Part shown: positions 21,677 through 35,437 of the stretch, piece by piece
Numbering within the stretch: position 1 is the stretch's first letter
Layout: the number at the start of each line of letters is the position of its first letter
Assembly: GCA_004352715.1 (NCBI GenBank)
Contig: SCFE01000087.1
Span: 1,236,822-1,300,821, forward strand
Length of the DNA stretch: 64,000 bases
Direction: 5' to 3'
Origin: Hofstenia miamia
Taxonomy: Eukaryota > Xenacoelomorpha > Acoela
The notes under the pieces: model-generated
Databases searched by the model: none
What the model was told of the DNA's origin: nothing
The model's input: the letters and a program-made list of their open reading frames with translations, nothing else
Translations under genes and position numbers: made by a program

Positions 21677-24600
21677 GCTTTCGCTTCACAAAATTAAATG
21701 TATTTATCACTAGATTTATAAATATAGTAATGTTTTTTGAAGACTGCCTTTAAGTTCCAAATTGACATTCAAGTGGATCGGTCTGAAACTCTCCACGTCC
21801 ACGCATTGCATAAGGGAATACAGGCTAAAAATAATTAAGAGGTTTATTATATACCATTATCTGCTTCTGTCTTGCAGACATCCAATTTAACACTCCTTTT
21901 GCAGTAGATTTCATCGAAAATAAGTTTTCTCCTTTTCTAAATAACCGTTGTTTCCAACAGATAACGCAATAAAAACCAGTTTTGTTGAATCTAATGGATG
22001 TTGTATCTTTTGGCAGTCGATAAAATGTGCAATCACACTTGTAATAACCATATTTGGATTCAAATACACAACATGTATTAAGCATATTTAATCCACAATG
22101 TTATGGAGCAATCTATTAATTTCCATGTGCATATGTGTTAAAAATATGATAAAAAAATTTCCCACCAACACATTTTTGATAAAATATTTACGTGTCACTT
22201 CCTGTTATTCAGAGCTCATTGCCTCGAAATCACATAATCGCGGTCAATTTGATTACCCGTTCACACTATGAGAATCTCCAGAAATCTTTCTATAATCTTA
22301 CACGTACTAAACGTGAATGTTTTATACTTAAGGTGTGACAGGCTGGAACATAAACGTGATTTGTTTTCAAATAAACATGTATAAAATGCTACCAGCGTCC
22401 ATCCAGTTTTCAAATGCGAAAGTTCCTTTTCTCATTCATAGCGATTGTCATTTTGTGGCTATTATGCCTCAAAACAAAATTATTGTCAGAAAAAACGGTG
22501 TTAGTTTGGTCATTGATGAAGAGAATGTTAAATTAGCATTGGAAATGCGATTTCTGCCTGACATTTACGTTATCGTTAGCATGTAGAATTTCCTTTTTAT
22601 TGTAAAACGAAAATATTAAATTAGTAATAAAGTCGTGTATTATTATTAAAATGTCATCCGTTTGTACCTTAACTCTGTTCAAATGCTAAATGATCAATGT
22701 GATTTAATTAGAGGTTGGCGCCAGGTTCGATTTAGTATTTTGAGAGCAATTGCCTTTTCATTTTATTTTAAAGATTTTCAGTTTGCTACACATAATCTGT
22801 TTTTTTATAAGGTGTTGAATTTGTCCCTAATGCTATCCTTTGAATCGATTAAAGGTATTTATCAGAATATTTTTCTCATAAACAATTATTGTCAGTGATT
22901 GATGTACAAAATTTAAATGTATTATTGCAAATACTGTGAAGAAGGCACCCATCCTACTCAGTATTCAGGATTAATGGGTTGTGCCTGCTTTAGAAAAAAC
23001 GGTCTATGGGTAAAATTGTCTAAATATCAGATGTATATGGGTAGAGTTATTGGAAAATACACTTTTAACACTCAATTTCAGTTTATAGATTTTATTATAT
23101 GCTTTAAATATCCCTAACTATTGTCTAGTAGATTGAGCAATTGAAGAATTTTTTGGCAAGAATTATATAAGGGGGTGTAATTTGTATTAATTGTAATGAA
23201 CTAGGTCGGGTTCGGGCCTAAGTTTTTGCCCAAAATCATCTCTGTGCTAAATGTTTCAGAAAATTGGGCCATGGCTCGTGACTGCGTATGCTGATTTTTT
23301 TATGGCTTTAGTCAGAATGTTGCGGTGGTTAGGAAAATTAAGGCTTTGTGGGTAAGGAGTAGTAAACATCCTGACCTTAAAATACACCGATTGTCAATTT
23401 TGAAAGAAAACTCATATTTTTTATATCCGTAAGGACGTGTAAGTTATAAATTTTTTGTTTAAAGTGCGTTTATTTGAATGTTGTTTTTAATTTCAATAAA
23501 ATTTTTCATTAACAAATATGTGAAAGTTGTGTGGGTGTTGTAGTAATGTGTACAATCCAAATAATGTACCAGATACGCATTCAAAGTTGTAGAAACAATT
23601 GTTTCTATTCTCAATATTAATGGATTAATTTTTTGGCGTCGTATATTGTAATGTGGAGAGATCATTATTTTCTATGAGATTGATGTGTTCAACTTGATTA
23701 TCCACCTCTTAGTAAAAACTTGAAATGATTTAGTTGCAAAAATATGGAATCGCATTTTGATTACTTTGTTTGAATTTTGCACCCAATACACCCTGCAAGC
23801 GTTTCTGACACTGATGTACAATATAGTATTTTCAATAGAAGTAATAAATTCTGTCTTATAAAATTCCTTTCTCCAATGCAACTTGGTCGTTTTGTAGTTC
23901 ATTTAACGATGGAGTTTTTAACATAAATTTTTTAATGTGGTTTACGTTTTCAAGGTTCTCTAAAAGAAAGCCGGAAGCTTGCCTACGACTCTGGGTGATG
24001 TAAAGAGTCCAAAGTAGTGCTTGTTTAACTTTTGACAACGTCCACATTCGTAAAATCATAATTTATGTAATTCATGTAATTAAGCGCATCCGGATTATCA
24101 GAAACCTGAATAAATTCTGTTAACGTAATTTTCTCAAATTGAATAACTTTTGGCGAAGAATTGTCTATACTTATTCTTAGAATAAAGGTTTCCTAGGTTG
24201 CCTTTCTTTGACTATTGTGATGCAAACTGTATTTGAATTATACTATTGTCCCTTTGCATTACTGGACATATGTATTATTTAATCATTCTTTTAAATCCCA
24301 CATGAAAATAATTTTTTTTGTGGTGAGTTTGCACATATACTGGAAATAGACTATTAACAGATTCATTTTATGTGACAGTTGTACATCAAGCAATTCTAAA
24401 TGATTTTTTAATTTTTCAAATTAAGTTGTGTGTATATCATAACAATGAAATTGTGTTTTCTGTTTTTCACATCGAGGTCAATCCGATGTATAAGTAGGCT
24501 AAAATTTTCCCTCCGCAGCTGGACGCCTCATTGAGTCTGCAGCCTCGTTCGCAACACTAAAAATTACTTTTATGCCTGTTTATTTTTTTATGGTTACCAA

Positions 24601-26590
24601 GACTTTTATTAAAGTAAATTTTGTGAATCTAGAAATATTGAAAATGATGCTGACCAACTACGAAGACTTCGTTTTCAACAGGGTCGCTTTGATCGTTAAC
24701 TCAAAACTAAATATATTTCTCATTTCTGTGTTTAACATTCAATTGAATAACTTTGCTGAATAATTTTACGATCTTTAATCTCAAATATATAATTAATTTT
24801 TTCCATCAATTTGTTTTTACCCGATACGGCATTACTAACACTGGTCAATACAATATCAAGCTGATGCGTAACCATAAGTTTATAATCCTGCAAATTTCTA
24901 CTAGATAGCCGTAGCCAGTGTTGTAAATTGTCACTTTCTTGTCCTTGACCGTTTCTGACCTTGTTTTTAGTCAATATTTTAGTCTGGGCCGGCCCGAAAT
25001 TTCTCAATTTAGATTTGAGGAAAGTACAGCAGAGTCTTTAGAGAGCATCAAGTCACATATTGCATTTGCTGTGACTAAGTTTTTCAGTGCTACTGGAACC
25101 ATAAATGGCTAATTTCAGGCCAGCTCTGCCACAATTCTCGAAAAATACTCGTTTAGGCCCTGCCCTTGAGCCGAAACGAAAAGTCTTACATTCAACTGTT
25201 TTTTTGTTAATAGAAAAGCCGTAGATAGAATGGACTTTTGCAAAGTGTGTCTTATTTTTCAATATTGTTTATTAACGTCATTGATTTAATTTAGAAAATA
25301 GAATATCAATTAATCCAAAGTCACACCCAACTGCTTTTGCGTTTTCGAAGCAATTAGTAAGGTATCATTAGCCTGCTTACGCTTCGAAAATCAATTAATG
25401 AATTTGTTTCAAATTACATCCGTTTAATAAAATTTCATTGTTAAATATATAACTTTAAATCAGTAATAATAGATTTAAAATTTTTATAACCAATGTTATT
25501 TTAAACATAATTATATTTTTAATGTATTTTAAATCTATCTATTGAATCTGTTACAATTACAATTACATTTATACTACTTTGACATCTCGCACATTATCTT
25601 AAGATTGAGGAAGTTAACATAGATTCAATAGGATACGACCTTTTATTCCTGGATATGGTTGGTTTTTAAATCCTAATTTCATCGTAAATGTATTCAAAAA
25701 GCAAAACCACTATTTCCAAAGTCATTATAAATCAGGGAAGATTTCGTTTTTTGATAGCATACAGGATGTGTGCAAAGTTAGAAAAGGATTTGGATTATGT
25801 CGCGTAAAGAACGATTCTAAACAAATAAATGTCTTTTAAAAGGAAATATACACTAAGGTTAACCAATATATCAGTATTATTTTCAGTTTATTATTGGTAA
25901 AAAAATTTTATGTACATGTGTAAGCTAAGACATTAATGGGACTGAGTCACTCTTTCAAAATATTGCAGTGGTTTTTGTTCATTTTGGTTGACTCTTCCTA
26001 ACCCCAATTATAGTAATTTTTATCGTATGCATTATAATCCAAATACAACAAAATTTTCACAGCAAAGATCTGAGATCACGTTTGATTTCATTAAATGAAG
26101 CCAGATTTCTTAAAGACCATATTGTTTTAACAGTTCATATTTCCTTTTTAATCAGTTACAAAGATGTACATGTACATTAATAATGCAAGTCCTATTTGTA
26201 ATAAATAAATTATCCATTATCTCGTCTAAATAGATTCGCGCGGCGCCAAAATTGAGACTGAAAATGAAAGCGTACAAGATTCTCTATCCAGTGGAATTTT
26301 TACATTTGAGATGCCTTTAATATTTAGTGAGTTATGAGCGTTTAAATTTTTTTTAAACCAGTGTAAGTTGTGAGAAAATGCCTGAATTGTTTAGAGTTAA
26401 AATGTAAAGTAATGTCTAAAAAATATATGACGTGTAGAGCATCTAGCACAGCTATTCAAAATGTGTTATCGTTTAATAAAGATGAATATTTTTGTATATA
26501 TGATGAGATTTGATTGTCTATGCAGTCAATTTCAATCGGTGGGTTTCAAACATTTATCTTACGCAAATTTGACTTAGGCCTTGTATTCCC
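21677..26590. other. Gene-free region upstream of the lipase gene
   Basis: I find no supported gene. The short frames (for example 22335-22586, 22662-22898 and 24732-25007) have no motif I recognise. A copy of repeat R2 lies at 26240-26385. The promoter of the lipase gene should lie at the right end of this stretch, but I see no clear TATA element. Confidence 0.45.
26240..26385 (+). repeat. Dispersed repeat R2, copy 2
   Basis: Aligns by eye to 19440-19565, with shared 'gaaaatgaaag', 'gagttatgagcgtttaaa' and a T-rich tract. It lies about 200 bp upstream of the lipase start codon. Confidence 0.4.
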
Positions 26591-26701
26591 ATGGCTGCAG
26601 ACAATGTCTTCAATCGTCTGCCAATGTATGATACCATCCATTGGCATAATCCCCTGAACTTTATGGCATCTCATTTTCCAGCATCTGCTGATGATGACGA
26701 G
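26591..26701 (+). CDS. Lipase exon 1 (start codon)
   Basis: 37 codons from an ATG in the context cccATGG, ending GAC GAG before the donor GTAATC. An in-frame TGA lies 18 bases upstream of the ATG, which supports this start. The frame ends in phase 0 and joins exon 2 without a break. It encodes MAADNVFNRLPMYDTIHW and then an acidic end. No family motif falls in this exon, so it rests on the start context, donor and phase. Confidence 0.72.
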
Positions 26702-27593
26702 GTAATCTTATTAACGGCTTACTTCATCAATTTTAAGATTAATATTTTATTGTAAATCCAAGTTTTAGAAAACCTATTTCATCCTTTATCTTATAGATGA
26801 ATTTTGCCTATTCTGGGCAAATGTAATTCATGTGATAAATATTCTAACCTAAGGATAATCATAGAGGGAAATCATATTGAATTTTATGAGAATTTTAAAA
26901 GAAATATTGTTTTGTTTTAGTTTAAATATTAATGATTTCAGTTCAGGTTAATATGAATACAACTGTCTTACATGCTATATAAAAGATGTATTGCTTGAAG
27001 CGACTCATTACAGTAAACGACGTCAATTTGCTAGTAAACTTATCGAATTTTTTGGCCAAGAAATTAAGGTTACTGAAAATTTTAGTTTGTAGCAAAGTTA
27101 TTGGGGTTGGCATTTACTTTAGGAGAGCATTTCGTTGGAAATTAATTTTATGAATCTTTCAATCTAAGTTGCTGAAAAATCTCTTTTAGTGTTTTTTCTG
27201 AGCTGAAGACAGATCAGAGCAAACCTTGTTATTCTCAATATAAACATTGAAAATTCTGTAAAGAATTCACAGCTGTTTATATCCATTTTAACAGAAAATT
27301 AATATGCATCCGTTGCCATGGATATCTTTCAGTGTAGGTTGTTCAAGCAAAAAAATCAATGATTTTACTCAATTGCATCTCTGGTGTGCTTAGAAGCTAA
27401 TGAGAAACACATTGCGTAAGAAAAAGCAATAGAATGTTTACAATAGCTTGCTTCTCAACTTTAACTACGCTCCGAACTGCTGGGATGACGAAAACCCATC
27501 ACTATTCTCTTAGTACGACGTGTGTTTTCATTTCAATATGGCTTACTGTTTTAATTTTATGTTTGTCAATACTATGTATATATATATATAAAA

Positions 27594-27643
<50 letters not shown>

Positions 27644-28616
27644 GTATTAAATTACTGAGCTTCATAATTCGATTCAAAATCTTTATCAGAACAAATTTGG
27701 AATGAAAACTAATTACAATTAACTACACTTAAAATTAATTAAAATTGCATGCATTAGAAAATGTTGATGTTATAATAATTCTTCTGTTTATTCTTTAATC
27801 TTTATCTTATTTCTTTGTTTATATATATATAGTTTATTAAAATATTTTGACTGATTAAAAGACATGTAGATGAAGTAATATTATTAAAGAGTAACCATCA
27901 TAACCAAATCAAATCAAAAGAAGAACCAAATTTAAAACAAATATATTGGAAACTTCCTTATATCAGCAACAAAGTTAAAATTTTCCAATCAAAATAAAGA
28001 AAGTAAATTTTGAATTAAAAAAATCAAGAATAATACCAATTTTAACATTATTACAAACTCAAAATATTTTAATAAATAATGATCCTGTAGCAAAGTTACT
28101 GTCTTCTTCATTGGTTTATAAATATACATGTGAAGATTGTCAACAATCTTACATCGGAGAGACACGAAGACACTTTGCTACAAGAATCCAAGAACATCTT
28201 TCAGGGCACCTTAAATCAGAAATTTACCAACATCAACATCCAATTAAAAAAGAAAATTTTGAAATATTATTAAAAACAAACTATCCAATAATTGCAGAAT
28301 CACTATATATAAAGAAGGAAATATGATTAAGATTAATGAATAAACAGAAAAATTATTATAACATCCTCATTTTCTAATGCATGCAATTTTAATTAATTTT
28401 AAGTGTAGTTAATTGTAATTAATTTTCCTTCCAAATTTGTTCTGATAAAGATTTTGAATCGAAACCTGTTATATATATATANNNNNNNNNNNNNNNNNNN
28501 NNNNNNNNNNNNNNNNNNNNNNNNNNNNNNNNNNNNNNNNNNNNNNNNNNNNNNNNNNNNNNNNNNNNNTTTTCCTTCCAAATTTGTTCTGATAAAGATT
28601 TTGAATCGAAACCTGT

Positions 28617-28652
<36 letters not shown>

Positions 28653-30661
28653 ACGCATAACATAGTTTTCATCGGTTTCGATCTTCCAACCCGAAAAATT
28701 TCAAGTCAACCCGTACTCGAACAACGTTACCCTGAACGTGGTTTTTTAGAATTTGGTTACACAATTATAGCAATTTGCACAATTGTAGAATTATATCAAC
28801 TAGCGGTGGGACAGCTAAACAATTATTTTTAACCTTAAACCATTTAATAGGACCAACCGTTTTCTTACATCGACAAAGAATGTTCTACAAGCCTACTAGT
28901 AAATTTGAAAATCGTGAGGCACGGACAGATTTATTGGGGAACCTGCTCTCGGTATAAGAGCGGTATATTGCGGTAAATTTCCTTTTTTGCCGAGTTCGAG
29001 GTAAAATAATACGCAATGCGATGAATCTTTTCTCTTAGGTGGTTTTGGTATATATTTACAAAATCTGTACTGTACTCATTTCTTGGTTGCGATGATAAAA
29101 TCAACTTTGTAACCTTTGTTAGTACAGGGAATTTAATGAGATTTATAAAAATTCAATTTGTCTTTAGATGTTTGATCGATAATTATATTATATATCAAGG
29201 CCATCTTATTAGGGTTGTGTTAGCCTTGTTATATTTAAAATTTTAATAGAGGAACTATCATATATATATATATATATATATATTTCAGTTTATTAACATA
29301 AACTACATTTAAATATTTAAAAAAATATTTGTTTTGGGTATTCAATATCTCAACTCTTGCCGAACGAAGTCGACCTGACCCGTTTGATAGCCGTGGTGTA
29401 TAAGTATTCGGGAACCAGACTTGACAATTTTTTTTCAGGAATGAACACTATCTTTGTTTTTTGTTTAATATAATTAAATTTACCATTGATTTCAAATTTC
29501 TCCTACATTTTTAGTCCTATATTTACGTTTCATCATATGAATTTTTTGAAAATGTACCGCGGTATCGTCATTCTTCGGTATTGTGAAAATACTGCAGTAT
29601 CAGTATATCGCCGGGCCCTAAAAATTATGTTCCCATTATCAACTTTTATCAGCAGATTTAGTCGAAAATGCAATTGTTTTTGTTCACATTGGTGATTTTT
29701 ATCATCCGATTATTTGTCAGAAAATCGGAGTTGAAATTTCATATACACTATCGATTTTTTGACAGATGATAGATAAATTACCATTTGAGGAAAAATCGAT
29801 AGTGGCAACGATTTCCCAACTACAATTATATTTTGATTGACAGTAGGAGAATTAACACCATATGGTTAATTCCATAAAATTGCATTTCAACCACATGAAA
29901 AATTGATTTTCGCCAATTTAAAAAAATTCAGTTTTTTAATAAAACAATATTTCACATCACTGCACAATTGCCAGATTATAAGGCAATGGACTTTTATTCT
30001 CGTGTATTATTGAAATATTCTTATAATTATCTTTTGAAGAAAAAAGATAAACATTATCACCATAACATACTTTTTTGTCCACTATAGTGAAGTAGAAAAT
30101 TTGATTTTATCTAATGTCCAGTTACGGTTCGAACGCTCTGTACCTACTTGAAAAGCAAGATCATAGTTTTTTTGGTTTTAACTAAGCATTCGCTATTATT
30201 TAAAAGTATGCTTCATTGGTAAATAATAGTTAGTTTTGCACTCAAATGTTCAAGTTTTTATGTTTTTCTTTGATGTGTCATAGTTTTTACAGTATCCTCA
30301 AACCGGCCCTATTAGAAGGCAGTGAAGAAATAATTCCGTTTTCTCTGCGCTAATATTAGAGTAAATACGATACGTAAGAATAGATTAGTTATGTAATAAG
30401 GAAATCGGTATGTAGATGTACATATCCATTACGGTGTTCGAAAATCCATAGTGCATAGTGTACCATTCACACAATATAGAAAATTGAATTAAAATATTCT
30501 ATGTTTGTTTTATAGCCTTGAAAACTAAAAAAACAAGTGGAATGGAAAAATCAATTTACAGATATGCTGGGTACTATAAAACATCAAGTGTGAGACGTTT
30601 TTCCAAGATTTCGTATAAGAATTAAAAACTATTCCAACTACGCCTTGTTAAATAAAAATAT

Positions 30662-30702
<41 letters not shown>

Positions 30703-33700
30703 CGACCTCAAAGATAAACAACAGTTATCAATATTCAAAAAATTGAAACTTTTCTGCTTTTTAAAAGTTCTAGTTATCATAAAATGATCAAATTGAAAAA
30801 TAGCCTTTGTCTATATTGTAAGGCTGAATTTAAGAGCCATCCCAAAACAAATATTGCATATGTTCAAGTTTTTTACAACTTTGATTTTCGTTATGAATAA
30901 TACGCAAAATTGGAAAATGATATTTTTCCTTGGACGTCTTATATATGTATATATATATATATAACCTAGAGAGTACAACAACTAGTTTTAGTTTTGATTC
31001 AATGTTTGATATCCTTTCCTTTGCTAAATTTGTTTTGAAAATTTAAATGTTAAATTAATGTGTCTCAGAAATCGGAAATATCGTCAAGAGACATCTTCAG
31101 CCAAATTGTGTATAACAAAAGCCTTCCTGTCAATTAATCAGTTGGAATAATTTAGATGTTCTGTCAATTTCATAATACTAAGTAATTCTATTATTTTTTA
31201 TGGAACACATAAATATAAATGTTGTAGTCATTGTTTAATATTTAATCTTTGTCATGTAAGCATATGTTATACACAAAGATGCAATTGGGATAGACTAGAC
31301 TGGGCTGGACTCGGACTGCCTTGTTAATTTATATTTGGGCGTGGCCTGGGATTTGGCTGAAATTCGAATAGTTTGATATAATTAACTTATAATAGGGGAA
31401 ATACACATTGGGGAAAATGCAGGTCGGAATCATGTTGTATATCCAGAGAATATGAAAATAGTATTTGAATATTTCTGAGAAATATTCGGTTAAAAAGCTG
31501 CCAGCTAGCCGTTTTATTTGCATTTCATGAGCACTTTTTTCAAAAAAATATGCAGTCGAAACTTTATGCCCACAGATATCCCAATTTGTTGGTATTTAGA
31601 AAATTCCTCCAAGAAAAAGGCCTTACTTTATAAATTACATGAAAAAATGTTTTGGAAAACATGAAAAGGTTAGAAGTGACCTCTGATATGCTCTTGGAAG
31701 ATTTTCGAATTTTCTCAGTGACACTAATTCTTTGTATGCTCGAGAACTGTATCTGAAGGCTATAATCTCAACAAAGCAGATTTTTTTGAATTATGCATAT
31801 TTTTATCTTAAATAATTTTCTTGAATTTTCTCAACTGTTTTTGTATTCACTTGTGCATAAGATTCGCCTTATTAGACGGCTTAATATTTTAGTTTGAGCT
31901 TAAACTGGGCATGTCCCGTTTAACTGAGTGTTTTGCTGGAAATTTCTGCTCTATTTATATAGCCTTTTAGGTGCACACCATTTATATTTCTGAAATGTTT
32001 CATTAAATGTTAAATAGTTTTTTGGTATTTAGATTGTCCCTAAATATTACTAAGTTCGAATCACAAAAATTGAGTTTTTAATTTTGTATTGCTCATGGCG
32101 TATCTCTGTTCTGTATCAAAATTCTTATTTACATTAGAAACAAACCACCTTCTGCGCCCCGTCTTTCAATGGACTTGGCCTGTCTTCTAAATCTGTTGTA
32201 AACTAGTCGTGTCACTTTTTGAGCTAAATATAATGGGTCTGTTTGAGTCGGAATTTAAACAAATTTATATGAGTCGGATTGGGTGTTGTCAACTTTTGTC
32301 GAACCGCTTACATCTGATATACATAAACGAAGCAATTAAGGTTAGTTATTGTTCCTAATTACTTCAACTGTGAGAATTTAAAAATTTTTGAAAAAATTGG
32401 AAATTTCAAGGGAAAATCGTGAATCTTTTCAAGTACTTCAGTCACAGCAATAAACCTTTAACGGTACACTATGGGGTCAGTACTACTTTAAAAATTTTTA
32501 ACGGTGGTCGGGTCTTCAGTATGTATAGTTGTTTTTAAAAAATTGATAGATTATTTCTTGCTTTCTTGTTCTGTTTTGAACGTTTTGAGGTACTAGTACT
32601 GTGGGACCAAACGGTACCGATACTAAAAAAATTTGAACGGAACGGTATCGGTTGGGATCGGGACAAGATTTTTGTGGTACCGCAAAACTATTAAAGGGAA
32701 TGGAAGCGATGAAGGATACACAATGAAACAATGTATTCAGGTGTGAAAATTCAGAAGAGTCGTTATCTGAAGCAGTGGCAACCTTACTCTAGAATAGGAG
32801 GGGGTCGCACAATTTGGTTGAACAGTCACTCTTTTAAGTGTTTCACGTAATCGAAAATATCGCATTTAAAAAGTCTGCATAAATACCTAGTTTTAAGTAT
32901 TTTAATTGTTTCTTTGTAATAGCGCACATAATCTGTGTATTATAAAGAATTCCGTATTTGCTTAAATTGCATTTTATCGCTGTGTTTCAGGACAACGCGT
33001 TACGAAATCATCCGTTTCTGCAGAAGGTTTCTTTGTCGGAGAGCTTTCGTGTACTCGATGACTGGGAGATGGTGCATACACCAACAGCCTTTGGAATTTC
33101 TTTCAGCGGCGCAGGGTTTTTAGGAATCTATCACTTAGGAGCTGTGAATGCTCTTCTACAGCATGCCCCCAGGTTTATTTAGTGCAGTATTCTTTCTAAA
33201 ATCCGCATCTCGGATTGGTAATGCAACAGTATCTTATCACTGCATTTATTCAAGTAAACATAACAAACCGTTTTTTCGTAGATTTTCAAACAATATTCTC
33301 CAAACGTATTTGGAAATTAGCCAATTTTGGAATATTAACACATCTATTGACAAATGTACTACTTTGTTTTTCAAGATTCCATATGGATTTACATTTATTT
33401 CGCAATTCAACAATGCGTATTCACATGCATATAAATAGTCACATTATTGCAATAGGAAATGTGCTCCGTCAGTGATATATTTACTGACGTACTTTATAAT
33501 AGAGTAATTCATAAGTATTATATGAGCTTTATGTTTGCAAATATAATTTACGTTATAACTTTGCATTTTTACCAAAATCAAAAAGTAATTAATTAACCTT
33601 AAAGAGCCTATGAATTTTTGGAAATTTTTGCTACTTCTCGAATATATTATTAAGCGCTTCTAACTCAGGATCTAATATACACTCTGAAAGCACCACAAGA

Positions 33701-35399
33701 AAGAGGAGACTCTCCTCTTTCGTATTTGTTTACAGACCTGACCGAGCAATCTTCCATTGATGGCGCCGCGACCTTTGACCATGCGGACAATGCTCCTCAG
33801 TAGGTTTGAGTGGTCTCTCTACATATAAAGAAATGGTTAAAGTTCGTTTTAATCTGAGTAGCTCTAAATCTCATATTTATCTGAACGTTGGTTATTTTAT
33901 AGAAGTCAAATTTTTTTTGAAAAAATCACAATGTTCAATGAAAAATAGTTAGACCTTTCAAGTAATTTAGGCAGAGCAATACACATTGTCAACATTACAT
34001 TCAAGCTCGTTTACCAGTAGATGGGTCAATACCTCACGTTTTCCAAGTTCCCTAATGGGTTTGTAGAAATTTCTTATAAATATGGAAAAACGGTTTTTCC
34101 ATTTACCACACACTAGACTATTTAAGGTCTTTACGAGCCTGGGTCGGTCTCTAAGGAAAAGCATATCCAAACCAAGTTCCTGAAAATGATGATATTAATC
34201 TGAGTATGATAGTTTTAATCAAATGACAAGAATAAAATTGTATTATATTCTCGTAGATTACTGTTAGTTTTCCGTTGGAAGTATATGTTAACACTGTCGT
34301 TAACCCAAGCAGCTGTTGTCTCAAAGGCAGTGCATAAACAGTATTTGTCGTTGTTAATGAAATAAGTATGCTTTCAATTGGTATATATTAGATTCTAGGT
34401 AAAAAGCCATACTCCATAGTCGTTTTTTTAATGTATACCTGTACAAGCATACATTAAGAAAGACTATTGAGTAAGGCAATTATGAAGAAGTATGCCAGAA
34501 TTTAACATTTTAGTGAGAAAGTATGGACTTTTCTTGTGAAACATTGTTAGCATAATTGTAATGCATTTAGTTGTATTTCAGTACATTGCTGTTTGCAAAT
34601 ATACTAATAGGTAATAATATGGAAGTAGGCTTAAAAACGAGTTATGCATGGGTATGGAGTGGAAATGAAATAGCAATTTATCCATAAGCAACCCTGCTGC
34701 TGTTTCTTAAGGGATAATGTTCGGTTCTTGCTGCACACAGGATTTGTTTACTATAACCTAATTTATTTTGTAATATAAACAGTTAAAATCAAAATTTAAT
34801 TATTTTGACGGTTAAAGTGAGCGTTATAAGTCATTTACTTAGAAAGGTAGCCTAAAATCTACTCTTTAACTGTTATTACTCTACCATTCTTGAGAAAAGT
34901 AGCTTTTAATTAATTATTTTAATTTTTTAAGTATCGTTGCTCATCAAGAACTAAAAACTATGCTAATTGTCTTTGAACACAACTACAAAGTTTTCTAGTT
35001 CTTTATATTTTGATATTATTTTGCTAATGAGATTCAGAAGAAATTAAATGTTATCATGCCGCTTTGTTCTCCTTGATTACTGAACGTTATATTTTTAGTC
35101 ATACCATTTTGTTGGTTTCTATTTTTTCTGATATTCAAAAAATTTTAAGCGATTTATAATTACGTATTCTTACCATATCTAACGCAATGCCGAAGCAATG
35201 ATTTTTGGAATATTGAAGTTAGTTTTTACTTGATTGATTTTCTACAATGGTTAATGAAACAAAAATGGTGTATAAATGATATAATTTAGTTAAATCTGGA
35301 GTATTTTCCTAGTTTGAGTAGAGTAAAAAAAATGACTTACCTCATTTAAAAATAAAATTATATCTTTCTTGAATATATATATATATAAACTTTCAAAAA

Positions 35400-35437
<38 letters not shown>

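Larger units (their letters stand above)
26702..32990 (+). other. Lipase intron 1 and its contents
   Basis: It contains several (TA)n arrays, the Penelope-like fragment with its inverted repeats (27668-28463), an 88-bp gap, a copy of repeat R3, a relative of element C (29629-29815) and a repeat-like block rich in 'ggtaccg' near 32575-32690. The acceptor is preceded by a pyrimidine-rich tract (ttttatcgctgtgtttcag). I see no other gene. Confidence 0.6.
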
